Both the position numbers and the translations under genes were made by a program. A stretch of DNA of 64,000 nucleotides from contig NC_067122.1 of the NCBI RefSeq assembly GCF_021347895.1, forward strand, positions 39,924,082 to 39,988,081, in the 5' to 3' direction. A model generated the notes under the pieces. It had not been told where the DNA came from, made no database searches, and worked only from the letters and a program-made list of their open reading frames with translations. Of the stretch, positions 46,601 through 57,854 are shown in pieces (the first letter of the stretch is position 1; the number at the start of each line of letters is the position of its first letter). This DNA is from Acanthochromis polyacanthus. Its lineage: Eukaryota > Chordata > Actinopteri > Pomacentridae.

Positions 46601-46887
46601 AAGTGACACTTACCATAGCCTAGCAAAACTAGTGAAAAACAGTCAGAAAAGATTAGGAAGGAAAAAAATGTCAGTGGCCTTCACTTGTAAACTCATTCCT
46701 GTTTTGGGGGTTGTCTCATTGTTAACCCTCTAGTGCATCTGTTGTTAATTTTATGAACACCAAAGCAGCTGAAACTGACTAAAAAGCCCCTCAGTTACTT
46801 ACTTGACCAGATCAGTATCCCACATGTTTGACTGATTTGATGCAATACTTAGATTAAAAAGTGTTCCTTTAATTTTTTTGAGCAATG

Positions 46888-47219
46888 TATTTTCCACAAT
46901 CCAGTCCACAAAATTTTCAGCCATCTGTCCAGTGAGAACTCTTGTCTTAGATCTTGTTGCCATATTCATTTCACATTAGATGACTCACCACTTATAGAAT
47001 TCCCAATCAGTTTATAAAATTGGGAGGCTGTGTGGCATCCCTGCGGCATGTCAAGATAGTCCAAAATGCAGTTTTCTGTAATTTCCCCCATCTTACATTT
47101 AGACGTTATACAGCTTTTTATTTGCAGGTATTTCCAAAGATTAACCCTACCCTCCCATTTAAATTTTTGAATTAAGTCTGGGAATGATATAAACACTCCG
47201 TCTTTATACAATCCCAGAT
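46888..47219 (-). pseudogene. L1 ORF2 fragment (copy C), late region
   Basis: The minus strand reads YKDGVFISFPDLIQKFKWEG and NLWKYLQIKSCI, the region shortly before the C-terminal knuckle of L1 ORF2. It is cut at 46888 by the Tc1 and at 47219 by a short repeat. Confidence 0.8.
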
Positions 47220-47590
47220 AGCAAACTATGGGTGAATCAATGTTGAATCTATGTTGAGACCTAACGTCGAAATTATACAGAAAGCGCAAGGTTGATAAAA
47301 TGTTGAGTCAACGTTTGCTTTTCAACCATAAATCACGCTTTACCCAGATAGCAAACAATGTTAAATCAATGTTGAATTAGGGTTAAGAAGGTTGAACTGT
47401 GGTTACGGTTGAAGATTGATGGATGGATCAACATTGATTCAACAACATTTTGTCAACATTGAAGTTTGTGTTTAAAAGATGCCATTGAATCTACATTGTA
47501 TTTTGGTTTAATTAAAATGTTTGACAGGTCAATGTTTAATTAATGTTGAATCTATGTTTGCAAACATGTAATCTATGTAAGCAAACTAGA
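47219..47590. mobile_element. short GTTGA-rich nonautonomous repeat
   Basis: CCCAGATAGCAAAC occurs at 47226 and again at 47344. The body is full of AATGTTGAAT/GTTGAATC units. This pattern is common in fish as a MITE-like repeat. It separates L1 parts that are not adjacent in ORF2. Confidence 0.6.
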
Positions 47591-47921
47591 TATTATATAT
47601 TAAAAGCGTGCAAAGTTCCTGATACTGAGAATCTCAATAATTTTCAGAGAGTTTATTTTCTTTTAACTTAATTTCATTCTCCAATTCACTAATTTTTTTG
47701 CAGGCTCTCTTGCTTCTTCTTTGAGGCAAAAACTATACATTTTCCCCTAACATAGGCTTTAGAAGCCTCCCAGACGGTTTTGATTTCCTTAGTGCTGCCT
47801 ATATTTATTTCAAAAAATGATTTTAAATCCTCCCCAATTAAAGTTTTAAATTACTTGTCCTGTACAAGGGCTGTATTCATCCTCCATCTGTAACCTTTAC
47901 CTACTTCAGTTTCCATCCTCA
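47591..47921 (-). pseudogene. L1 ORF2 fragment (copy C), between endonuclease and RT
   Basis: The minus strand reads YRWRMNTALVQDK, then KSFFEINIGSTKEIKTVWEA, then KAYVRGKMYSFCLKEEA, the segment following the endonuclease in L1 ORF2. Stops interrupt it. It ends in the microsatellite at the hAT border. Confidence 0.8.
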
Positions 47922-47962
47922 ACCCCCCCCCCCCCCCCACACACACACACACACACCCACAC
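47922..47962. repeat. (C)n(AC)n tract
   Basis: A run of C followed by AC units at the junction of L1 and hAT sequence; the left hAT terminus that should be here is not visible. Confidence 0.9.
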
Positions 47963-50900
47963 ACCCCTCCCCTCAAAATAATAGAAAAAAGATTTTAAAG
48001 CGAAAAGAACAATATATTTATGTTTTTATATTACTTGTACTTTAGTGCAAAACAAATATTTTGACAATAATAAATATAATAAATACTGTAAGCAATTACA
48101 AGTTAAATACACTCTTTGAAAATAAGAAAATCACCACACTTCACTTATCTCAATGTCTAAAGCAAACATAAGGGTGTTTTCAAGTATTAAAACAACAAAT
48201 AGAACCAAGTACAGTAGTTGAACTGTATCTAAAAATGTTTTCGTCTTGCCTTAATGTGAGCAAAGTCATCAATTATCTTGTCATATGTTAGTTTCTCAGC
48301 AATGGTGTGGTTACTGCTTATCACTGCCAAACCAGAAAGCCGATCTTGTGACATGGTTGAGCGTAGGTAGGTTTTGATAAGCTTAAGCTTAGAAAAACTC
48401 CTCTCTGCTTCTGCTACAGTAACTGGTAATGTGAGAGAAATCCTTAGAGTTGTCCACAGATTTGGATAAAGTTCAACCAAGTCAGAGTCAAATAGGAAAG
48501 AAAGCAGTTCAAATTGTTGCACTGGCTTCTTTGGAAGGGTAGGTAAATGTTTTAGCTCTTTTACAAGCTCATCAGCATCCAGATCAGATTGTCCTTTGTG
48601 CTGCAATGTGGAACCAAGTGCCTGACACTGTGCAGTGAGATCTTCATCAGAGAGAGACTGAAAGTTGGAAAGGACTCCAAACTTATTTCCTACACTTTGC
48701 AATGTTTCAAACCTTTCCTTGATTGCTGTTAAAGCACAATCAACCACAGTGTTGAAAAACTCTACTTCAAGTTTCTTCAAAGCATCACTTAGGGGCTCAT
48801 CAAAAGATTCATAAGAGAAATGACGCTTGGTGGACCTGAGCCTCTTCTTCTGGAGTACTGCCTCCATATTCATGTCCTCACAGAGATCCTTGGCTAACAC
48901 CTGAGCTGCCACAAATCCATTTCCTCTGTATGTGCGCAGAGCACTCTCTGCTTTGGTCAGCAGGTCAACTGCAACATCCACCTGCATAGTGGGGGATTGC
49001 ATCATTTTGCTGACAAAATGAATATTGCTCAATATGTCATACCAGACAACTGTGCAGAGACTAAATCGGTATGATCCCACCCCCTCTGATAGGGATTGTG
49101 CTTCTGTTTTTATGACAGGATCTCTGGTGCTGTCCCTAATTTCTAAAAGTGCCTCTCTCACACCAGCAGCTTGATACCTGATGGGCTCGACACTCTTTAC
49201 CTTACTCTCCCATCTTATGTCAGTCCACATTTTTAAAGTTAGATTGCCATGCTTCTTCAAGATGCTCCATCTCTGGGTGGATGCAGACAAGAAAGTATAA
49301 AGTTTCTGCAAAACACCAAAATAATTTTTTGCAACTCTGGAAGTTTTTGCTGCATCTGCAACAACAAGGTTCAGGGTGTGTGCCCCACAAGGAACAAAGA
49401 GAGCCCTGGGATTAAGTTGTAGCAGCCTGGCCTGGACTCCCTTATTTTTACCTCGCATGTTGGCCCCATTGTCATAGGCCTGCCCCCTGCAGTCCTCAAA
49501 AGGAATCTTCAACTCTTCAAGTTTCTTCAAAATGACAGATGTAAGATGCTCACCAGTTGACTCTTCTGCCACCAAAAAGCCCATAAAATGTTCTTGAATG
49601 AGCGGCTTCTACTCCAGTGAGACCACTCAAATTACAACAGAGAGTTGTTCTGTGTGGCTGATGTCTGGTGTGCAATCAAGAATAATTGAAAAAAACTTGG
49701 AACGTTTAATGTCATCCACTATCACTGAAATAGTGTTGCTGCTCATTAACTGTATGATTTCATTCTGTGTTGTCTTGCCCAGGTAACCGGAGTGTCTAGA
49801 TGTTGCATTTTGGACATGAGCCACATGCTCCTTCATAACTGGGTCAAACTCGGCCATTAATTCCACCTCCTTCAGCAAATTTCCATTTGAGGGTGAATAC
49901 AATGTTTTGGTATACCCCTTAATGCTATATTTCTCACTGCTAGAGACTTCACAATAGCGATGAAACGTTTCAGTACCTCCCTCCATCTTTGGGACTCAGC
50001 TTCCGAAAGTGCTGTCTCCTGCTTGTCAATGGTTTCTCCTTTTTTAACCCTCACTGCTAATTCCTTCCAGGTCTTCATGTAGTGGATATGTTCTGGGCTG
50101 TTGTCATGTGCGGCAAGTGAAGCACGAGCATTTTTCCAGTCATTAAAACCAGGATTTGCCAAACTATTTTTATTTTTGGAAAAAAGTTTACAGCAAAAAC
50201 AGAAGAGGGTATTGTTTTTTTCAGAATATATCAACCATCCTCTTCGAACCTTTTCTCCACTAACTCGGGTCCTTTGGAAGTACTGGTGGTGGCAACTTCT
50301 CCTATTTTGTTAATTTCTCGGAAAAACAAAGGCAGGTGGTACCTCACTTGGTCCTCTATAGACCAGCTGTGTTCGAATTATGTCCGAGATGTGCATAGGC
50401 CAGTTAGGCGGGTCAAAGGGCAGTTCCTCATCCACTGAAACCACAGTTGGGGGATTTTCAGGTGTTTGCAAACCTAAAAGGGACACAAATTGTGAATAAA
50501 TCATCTGCAGCTTTAAAAAATGATTACATATTTTTATATTAAAAAGTTGTTTACACTGAAAATGACATTGCAAATATACAACACAAGTATTTTTAATGAT
50601 GTTGTACAAACCTGATGTTTCTTGCTCGGGTGATGACGCAGGGGCTGGATCTTCAACAACTGTGATAGTGTCTTGCTCTGTACCAACATGTTCCACATCA
50701 AGTCCTGAAGTGGTCTCTTTCTCTGTGACTGCTGTGACTGAAGCTGAGGTAGATGACTGGGGGTTATTGTTATCATCTTGTTCCACTGTAGGTGCTTCCA
50801 AATATTTCAAAAGTGCTTATAAAATATAAAGAAATAAAATAGATAAATAACAACTAGAGGGGATATGACAGCAGTATGCTTGTTTGACACTATTTCTGAC

Positions 50901-51910
50901 AATCACATTATGAGCAAACACAAATACTATTCTAATAATAATATGGCAACTTATGTCATGGTTACATATTTTATTGAAGGTCAAAACGATGCCAGTGTTG
51001 ACACAAAGATCATTTGACAGTACTTAAACAGTGTTGGCTATGGCTATGGCTAATAACTATATATTACTGCCTTATGGAATATGTTCTTTTTTGGATTTAG
51101 ACTGAATATGTTACTTTAGCAAAAATAGGGTACCTGTCGCCTGGCAAACAAAATATGCGTAAGGCCTGAAGCCTTACTTAGCATTCACTTGCACTTGGTG
51201 AATTGTGCTTGAAAACTTTTTTAAAAGCAATTTGCATAATGACAGTGTTCACAATATACCATACTTTTACCCTTCTCATGTTTCTCTTGTTCTTCTCTTT
51301 TCTTTTTTCTGAACTGGGCTCCTGAGGGTTTTGACCTTTTCATTTTGCGAGAACAAACTACACATTAGCATCTTTCGATGACACGGATCGACTGTTTTGC
51401 GGCAGCATCGCATCACATCAGTCAGGAGACGGACTGTACCAAATAACGAACATCTTATTGTCTGTAATTGGAAACAAGGTGTATGTGTGAGAATAGCTTT
51501 TTTTCTTTTTGTTCGGTGGAATGTGTGAAAAAAGCTTTATCGAAGTAGTCCGATATGTAGCTACTAAGTGGACTCTTACTAAGGCTTTGAATTAGTACAG
51601 CCACCAATTAACCTGCGTCAGTCTGTCGCGCCCAGTCACCGGTAAACTCGCACCCCTCTCGCCTTTCCTGATTTGGTATATTCCATTGTCCATTTGTTAG
51701 CAGAGGGCGCACCTCTGAGTCTTGACCTGAAGAGGGCGCCATTTGTTATGTAACGTAACACCATCAGAGTGTGAATGGATGCTTACTCAGCTGTGTGCTT
51801 ATGAAGGGAATTGTATTTATTTTTTATTTTTTTCCCCTTCATCATGCCGCCCCCTTGAGTTTGCCACCCTAGGCAGCCGCCTAGTTGGCTTGTGCAAAAA
51901 ACCGCCACTG
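47963..51910 (-). mobile_element. hAT DNA transposon (ZMYM1-like class)
   Basis: The right terminus on the plus strand ends AAAACCGCCACTG at 51910, that is CAGTGGCGGTTTT read inward, a classic hAT end. The following GCTAGTGC (51911-51918) is the candidate 8-bp duplication, but the left end is lost in the C/AC tract. It encodes a multi-exon transposase and interrupts the endonuclease part of L1 copy C. Confidence 0.85.
48229..51343 (-). pseudogene. hAT transposase, ZMYM1-like, with introns, broken
   Basis: Exon 1 is 51343-51271 (MKRSKPSGAQFRKKRKEEQE, donor GTAAAAG), exon 2 is 50815-50612 (LLKYLEAP, donor GTTTGT) and exon 3 starts at 50473 (acceptor TTTTAG). Phases agree. Exon 3 gives a TTF-type finger (TLFCFCCKLF near 50200), the DUF4371-type region (49986-49627) and, from 49584, the long catalytic part with DNGANMRGK and VPCGAHTLNLVV. 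It ends with the hAT dimerisation segment AEAERSFSKLKLIKTYLRST. Breaks: an in-frame TAA near 50314, a frameshift near 49915 and two stops between 49627 and 49585. The family excises and reinserts DNA; this copy is dead but only lightly decayed. Confidence 0.9.
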
Positions 51911-51918
51911 GCTAGTGC

Positions 51919-52584
51919 AATACTTTTGATATCACAGCGAGTTACATTAGTTATCAGGGGACTTGCAATCAAGAACAGGTCTATTCGAGAGTGAGATTTG
52001 TGACAGTGGGAGTAAAAGGTATATTCCTGTTTGCTGGGATTGGTGAGTCTCCAGATGTCTGTGAGATTCAATTCCTCTTGTAACATCTGAATTGCTTCTC
52101 GGTCCTTAGACCTTGGAGTCCCTCTAAACCTGCTCCTGTCCAGAATGGTATCTAAAACTTCGTAAAAATCGCCTCCTAATATAATATGACCATCCATATC
52201 ACCTAAAATCCTATTTACTTCATGAAAAAAGTGTGGGTTCTCATTATTGGGTGTGTAGATATTACATAATATCACCTTCACGCCCTCTATTAGTGCCTGT
52301 ATACATATGATCCTTCCTGCTGTATCTTTCACTTCTTTAAGAAGAACAAAGTGTATAATCAGGATAATTACTCCATTACATGCACTTGACAGTGAACTAT
52401 GAAAAATATGGCTTACCCAGCCACCCTTGAATCTAGACTCCTCACCTTCATTTAAGTGGGTCTCCTGTATAAAGATTACATCCGCCTGGTTGGTTTTTAA
52501 ATATGCCAGTATCTTACGTCTCTTATTTGGATTTCCACAACCGTTAATATTCCAAGTCACACATTTAAGATATTTCCCTGTCAT
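51919..52584 (-). pseudogene. L1 ORF2 5' part: APE endonuclease (copy C)
   Basis: The ATG at 52584 starts MTGKYLKCVTWNINGCGNPN. QETHL is at residues 40-44, a GGDF box follows near residue 138, and SHSRIDLF near 205. The frame is open until the hAT insertion at 51918, which removes the final SDH-type catalytic motif. The rest of ORF2 lies beyond the insertions. Confidence 0.9.
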
Positions 52585-52785
52585 ATTATGTCCTACTGTC
52601 TCTTTACATGCCTGTCCATTACATTAAAAGAACTAAGGATCTGTAACTTAATGACCATGAGTGCAATGTTCCCTCTCACAATGTTGATACTCAATGTGGA
52701 AAAAGAGCGTTTCCAACTCAAAATGCACATAGAAGGTGAACCAAAACTCCCGCTGCATAACATTGGCAGCCTTGAACGTGAAAAA

Positions 52786-52797
<12 letters not shown>

Positions 52798-52873
<76 letters not shown>
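52798..52873. repeat. (GA)n microsatellite in L1 inter-ORF region
   Basis: About 38 GA units between ORF1 and ORF2 of L1 copy C (inter-ORF region 52585-53011). Confidence 0.95.
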
Positions 52874-52875
<2 letters not shown>

Positions 52876-53011
52876 TTTTTTATCCGGTCCGTAGGTTAAC
52901 GTGCCTGTTCTCCTCTTGATGGCAAGTCAGTCTACTCCATCACCGCTCCAATAATCTCTACAGCATCACTGAGGCTCCTCCATAGAAATATCACCGTGGT
53001 CGGCTCTCGTG

Positions 53012-53848
53012 TCACTCTGTGTCTGCGCATTCCTCCCGGCAACCTTCTCTGATGAACTTCTCCACGGCCGCCGCTGCACTGAAACTTTTACTTTTTCCCT
53101 TCCATGTGAATCGTAAAGTTGCTGGGTATGCCAGGGTGTACCTCATATCAAGCTCCCAAAGTTTACGTTTCAGAGCAGTGAAAGCCTTTCTCCTCTCTGC
53201 CAGCTCTCTTGTCATGTCAGGAAACACAGACAGTCGGCATCCTTCCCACTCAAACCCGAAAGCGATCAAAGCGATCACTTTATCCCTCACAGACTGTCTC
53301 AGGAATCGAATAATTACCAGTCTCGGTGGACGGCCGGGGTCCAGCACTTGGGCTGGTACGCGGTGCATCCTTTCGACTTCAAACTCTGCGCCCTCACTGA
53401 CTCCGAGCCCCTTGACCAGAACTTTCAGAACACAGCTCGACAAAGTGCCGTTGGTCCCGAACACTTCTTTTAACCCAATCAGTCTCACATTATTTCTTTT
53501 GCTGTGATTTTCGAGGGCTTGGATGTGGTCCCACATCACTTTCACCTGTCTGTCTCTCCCATCTTCAGCCGTATGCAGCCGCTCCGTCGTCTCCTCCAGA
53601 CGGGTAACGCGAGCCTCGGTTTCCTCAATTCTTACTTGCATTGCCACTACCGTTGTTTTCAGCTCAGTTGTAATAGCTTTTATCGTGGAAATGTCGGTCG
53701 CCACTCTTTGTAAATTCGAATTAACTTTAGTTATCTCGGCGAATAAACTTTCCCAGCGGCGAGGTGAGTCCTCACCACCAGACTCTTCATAGATAGGGCT
53801 AGCCCGAGTAGCCATTGAGCTAGCACTTTTGTTTTTCTTTGTCGACAT
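53012..53848 (-). CDS. L1 ORF1 protein (copy C)
   Basis: 278 codons from the ATG at 53848 (MSTKKNKSASS), uninterrupted. Order: a basic/polar N-terminus, a coiled-coil stretch at about residues 35-115 (heptad-like LQRVATDISTIKA, RVTRLEETTERLH), then an RRM-like region (NNVRLIGLKE at about 120), then the C-terminal domain with RPPRLVIIRFLRQSVRDKV and FPDMTRELAERRKAF. This is the layout of vertebrate L1 ORF1p (Transposase_22), a trimeric RNA-binding chaperone. It sits 5' of ORF2 as expected. The frame is intact although the element is dead. Confidence 0.92.
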   Translation of the reverse strand: MSTKKNKSASSMATRASPIYEESGGEDSPRRWESLFAEITKVNSNLQRVATDISTIKAITTELKTTVVAMQVRIEETEARVTRLEETTERLHTAEDGRDRQVKVMWDHIQALENHSKRNNVRLIGLKEVFGTNGTLSSCVLKVLVKGLGVSEGAEFEVERMHRVPAQVLDPGRPPRLVIIRFLRQSVRDKVIALIAFGFEWEGCRLSVFPDMTRELAERRKAFTALKRKLWELDMRYTLAYPATLRFTWKGKSKSFSAAAAVEKFIREGCREECADTE

Positions 53849-54029
53849 TCGGAGTGCGAGAAATTACTCAATTCTTCGGTACCAAGATAACGCCGACCTT
53901 TTACCGGTTTAAGTACTGTTGACACTACATTAACTATGAGCCACTTGATAATAAACAGTAAAACGACACTTCTCAGAGCGGAGAGTTGTTAACCTGCTGC
54001 CATCTTGTTGTCGTCCCCACGTGACTCCC
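53849..54029 (-). promoter_or_regulatory. L1 5' UTR (copy C)
   Basis: About 180 bases between the element start (GGGAGTCACGTGGGGACGAC on the minus strand) and ORF1. L1 5' UTRs carry an internal promoter. The CAAGATGGC near its start resembles a YY1-type site; that reading is by pattern only. Confidence 0.45.
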
Positions 54030-54199
54030 GCAAATAATTTTCTTAAGACAATTCTTCCTTCATTATTGCTTTATTTTAGATTTTTGTAATACCCGCGGAA
54101 AAATCAACTTTCAAGCCACAGAATCAAGAATTGCTCTCAGCGGAATCAACACTTTTTCTCTGCAGAATCCTGGGGGGGGGGGGTCTACCTAAAGAAACA

Positions 54200-54689
54200 T
54201 CACTGCGTCCAACAGAAGGAGGCAAGAACACCATGTGTAGTCTTGCTTTATTACTCCAAGAAGGCACGCAATGAAGTTATGTGATGATTGATGTTGATTT
54301 GTCTGTTTTTCTGTCTGTTCGCAACATTACTCTAAAATGGACCAATGGATTTCGATGACATTGTCAGGGAAGGTCAGAAATGACACAAGGACTAAGTGAT
54401 TAGATTTTAGCGGCATTTTATAGTCTAGATCCACAGATTTGTTAAAGATTTCTGTATCATTGAGATAGCAGCACAAAAGACTACTACGTCAGCTGTCTGC
54501 TGAAGCTCACATCATTGTGATCCGACAACAAATCGACCATTGCTGACTTATCGGGACGTATCTGTCAGAAATGACAGGAGGAACAATTGATTAAATTGTG
54601 GAGGTGTTTCCAAGTCCAATGAATTCCTGCAGCCCATTACAGATTTAGGTCACGCAATTCAGTATCCACACTTAACATACAATGCATAA
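54200..54689 (-). repeat. interspersed teleost repeat, inverted partner of 63500-63815
   Basis: Shares, in reverse complement, blocks with 63500-63815: GCAACATTACTC, GGAAGGTCAGAAATGAC, TATAGTCTA and GTTAAAGATTTCTGTATCA. Noncoding; family not named. Confidence 0.65.
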
Positions 54690-57600
54690 CAAAGGTCAAA
54701 GGTCAAAAGGTTCTTTATTGTCATATCATTCCACATTTGCACATGAAACAATACAAAATTGGACCCTGGTCCCAGTTTCAGCCATCAAAACAATATAAAA
54801 ACACTTTTATAAAGTAAATATAAGTATAAAGAGACACACTATATATACAAACCTGCAACATAAATATATGTGCAGCGAACCATCAGTTTGTACAATATTT
54901 AGTAGGTAAATAAAGAGCCTAGTGCAGTAGTGCAGTGTATGTATGAATGTCTGTGTCTGTTTGCGTGTGTGCATATATGTGTGCATGTGTGTGTGCGTGT
55001 GTATGCATGTGTGTATGCTTGTGTGTGTATGTGGGGATGTGTGCATGCATGTGTATTTGCGGGGAGAGATGGTGATGATGTGAAAGCAGAGTCTACAGAG
55101 ACCCGTTCAACGGCCTGACAGCTTCGTGGAAGAAGCTGTTTCTCAGTCTTGTGGTTGTGGTCCGGATGCTCCCTGAAGGGAGAAGGTTGAAGTGTTTGTG
55201 TGCAGGGTGGGTGAGGTCCTTCAGGATGGAGGTGGCCCTCCTCCTGCATCTGTTTCTGTAAATGTCAGTGGTGGTGGGTAGACTGCCTCCTACAGTTCTC
55301 TGAGCCGCTTTCACCACCTTCTGCAAAGCCTTCCTTTCTGCGGCCGTGCACCTGCCATGCCACACAGTGATGCCAGTGCTGACGATGCTCTCCACCGCCC
55401 TTCGGTAGAAGCTCTTCAGGACTGGGCCTCCCAGACCGGCACGCCGCAGCTTCCTGAGGAAGTAGAGGCGCTGATGGGCCTTCTTAATCAGCTGGGAGGT
55501 GTTGTGGCTCCATGTGAGGTCCTCAGACAGGTGTACTCCCAGGTATCTGTAGGTGGAGACCACCTCTACGTCAGCGCCGTCGATGTGCAGGGGACAGGGG
55601 GGGACGTCTGGCTCTGCGGAAATCCACCACCATCTTCTTGGTCTTCTTAACATTGATGCAGAGGTTGTTGTCTCTGCACCAGCCAACCAGCAATTCTACC
55701 TCCTCTCTGCAGTGGGACTCATCGTTGTTTTGTTATGCATCCCACAACTGCTGTGTCGTCTGCGAACTTCACTATATGGCAGCTCGGATGTTTTGCAGAG
55801 CAGTCATACGTGAGCAGGGTGAACAGGAGGGGGCTCAGCACACAGCCCTGGGGCAAGCCAGTATTGATGGTGATTGGGGAGGAGGTGGTGTTGTGAATCC
55901 GGACAGTTTGGCACTTGCCTGTCAGGAAGTCCAGGACCCAGTTTCCCAGTGAAGGACTAAGCCCCAGGGTGGATAGTTTTCCCACCAGCGTCTGTGGAAT
56001 GATGGTGTTGAAGGCGGAGGAGAAGTCTAGGAAGAGCACACGGACGCATGTGTTCCTGCTCTCCAGATGGGTGAGGGCTGTGTGCACCACTGAAGAGATG
56101 CCATCGTCAGTGAAGCGGTTTCTCTTGCAGGCATACTGGTGGGGGTCCAAAGTGGCGTCGATGGAACTTTTGATGTGGGCCATCACTAGCCTCTCAAAGC
56201 ACTTCATGACTATTGGTGTGAGGGCTACAGGCCAATAGTCATTCAGGCCCGTCACTTTGGAAGACTTGGGTACCAGTATGATACTTCAGGCAAGCGGGAA
56301 TGGATGCTACCTGAAGTGAGGTGTTGAAGATGTCTGTTCTCGGAGAGTTGATGGGCACAGTCCCTCAGTACTTGTCCTGAGATGTTGTCAGGGCCTGCAG
56401 CTTTGTGGGGATTGATCCTCTGGAGTGTCCTTGTCACCTCTCCTTGGGTCACAATAAGGGGCGTGTCATCTGGAGAGGAGGTGAGTCTGGAGCAGGGGGG
56501 TATGTTGGGATCATCGAAGTGGGCGTAGAATTTATTGAGTCTGTCTGGGAGGGTTGGATCCATGGGGCATTGTGCATCTCTGACATCGTAGTCAGTGATG
56601 CACCTTATGCCGTTCCACATTCTCCTGGGATCACTGGATGAGAAGTGACCCTGGATTCTCTGCCCATATGTGGCCTTGGGCCTCTTGATGCCAGCTTCTA
56701 GAGCTCTCCTTGCTGCTCTCAGTGCTGTTTCCTCACCTGCCCTGAATGCAGCATCCCTGGCCTTCATAAGGGGTCTCACCTCTGCATTCAGCCATGGCTT
56801 GTCGTTGCGGTAGGTGGATATAGTCCTGGTGGTCTTGATGTCGTCAGCACACTTGGAGCTGGTGTACTCCCCCAGTTCCACCTCACCTCCATATGTTGCT
56901 GCCTCCTTGAAGACCTACCAGTCTGTGCACTCGAAACAGTCCTGGAGAACACAAGCAGCGTTGCTGAGCCACACAGTGACTGTCCTCTTTGTTGGTCTGG
57001 ACCGCCTCTGCAGGGGGCAGTATGCTGGTGCCAGCAGGACGGAGGTGTGATCGGAGAAGCCAAGGTGGGGGCGGGGTCAGGTTCTGTATGCTCCACGAAT
57101 GTTGAAGTATACACAGTCCAGAGTGTTATTTCCCCTTGTTGGAAAATCCATGTGCTGGTGGAACCTGGGCAGGATGTCTGTCAGTCTTACGTGGTTGAAG
57201 TCCCCTGCGACCACATAGAAAGCCTCCGGTTGCTTGGTCTGCAGTGAGCTGATGGTGTCGTGTGGCTCTTGCAGCACCTCGCTAGCCTTATTTGCATTAG
57301 CTCCCAGCGGGATGTAAACAATAGTGACAAACACGGCCATAAACTCTCGTGACAGGCAGAATGGCCGACATTTCACTGTCATATACTCTAGAGCCTCGGA
57401 GCAATAGCTTTCGACCAGTCCACAGTTTGTACACCAACATTTGTTGATATACACACACAGTCCTCCACCCCGAGTCTTCCCCAAGCGCTGGTCGCGGTCC
57501 ACACGGAACAGCTGTAGTGCGTCAAGTTGAAAGGCTGAGTCCGGCATAGTGTTATTTAACCACGTTTCTGTCGGACACAGCACAGCACAGTTCTTAATCT

Positions 57601-57850
57601 CGTCCACGAATCTCAGCCTCAGGCGGAGTAGGTCTATTTTGTTATCTAGGGAGCGGACGTTGGCCAGGAAGGGTGATGGTATCGGTGGCTTGCTAGCCCA
57701 GCCTGCCCGCTTGCCCCACTTTTGTTTCCGGGCGCACCGCTTCCTCTTGGCGGCCTGCCTGCATCGCCTGCTCCTCCACAGCGACGCTCTCAGTAGCTGC
57801 AGCCTACCCAGAGTAGATCTGAGTTCTGCACATGCCTGTGCTCAGCACAC
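54690..57850 (-). mobile_element. L2-type LINE (CR1/Jockey superfamily)
   Basis: A minus-strand LINE of about 3.2 kb. It has an endonuclease (57607-57077), linker (56881-56252), RT (56255-55719), C-terminal part (55686-55093) and a 3' tail with a TGTGTG-rich tract ending near AAAGGTCAAAGG at 54690. The same tail is found at 36790-37229. The 5' end near 57850 is unclear and abuts the tandem repeat. Confidence 0.9.
55093..57607 (-). pseudogene. L2-type ORF2: endonuclease-RT, frameshifted
   Basis: The endonuclease block reads LCPTETWLNN, GGGLCVYIN and VVAGDFNHVRL. The linker has PWLNAEVRPLMKARDAAFRAG and HKAAGPDNISGQVLRDCA. The RT has [42 protein letters not shown] and FADDTAVVG. The C-terminal part has TYRYLGVHLSEDLTW, LKSFYRRAVESIVS and RLRNSFFHEAVRPLN. 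These are the family's usual boxes in order. Neighbouring blocks lie in different frames (near 57080-56880, 56255 and 55700), so no full protein is made. Target-primed insertion is the family function; this copy is inactive. Confidence 0.9.
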
Positions 57851-57854
57851 AGTA

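Larger units (their letters stand above)
35122..46887 (-). mobile_element. Tc1/mariner element, split by a 10.2-kb insertion
   Basis: Termini CACTGCTCAAAAAAATTAAA (35122) and its inverted match ending GAGCAATG (46887) are flanked by TA at 35120-35121 and 46888-46889. Without the inner insertion the element is about 1577 bp, a normal Tc1 length. It landed inside ORF2 of L1 copy C. Confidence 0.9.
34341..54029 (-). mobile_element. L1-type LINE (copy C), full-length 5' end, multiply invaded
   Basis: Minus-strand L1. The 5' end near 54029 reads GGGAGTCACGTGGGGACGAC, followed by ORF1 (53848-53012) and ORF2 from 52584. ORF2 continues in pieces at 47921-47591, 47219-46888 and 35120-34341, separated by a hAT element, a short repeat and a Tc1. 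The RT core is missing. The surviving L1 totals about 3.5 kb. It is of the same general L1 lineage as copy A (similar C-terminal and 3' sequence). Confidence 0.9.
34326..54044. repeat. 15-bp target-site duplication around nested L1 copy C
   Basis: GCAAATAATTTTCTT is present at 34326-34340 and 54030-54044, nearly 20 kb apart, bracketing the L1 and everything later inserted in it. Confidence 0.85.
33911..54183. mobile_element. possible outermost DNA element interrupted by the L1
   Basis: The left end (33911: CCCTCCAGGAATCCGCG) and right end (54165-54183: CTGCAGAATCCTGGGGGG) are imperfect inverted matches. Sequence near both ends repeats GCGGAAT/CCACGGAAT. The two flanks would be one element of about 570 bp before the L1 landed. 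No target duplication was found and the match is short, so this is tentative. Confidence 0.3.
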
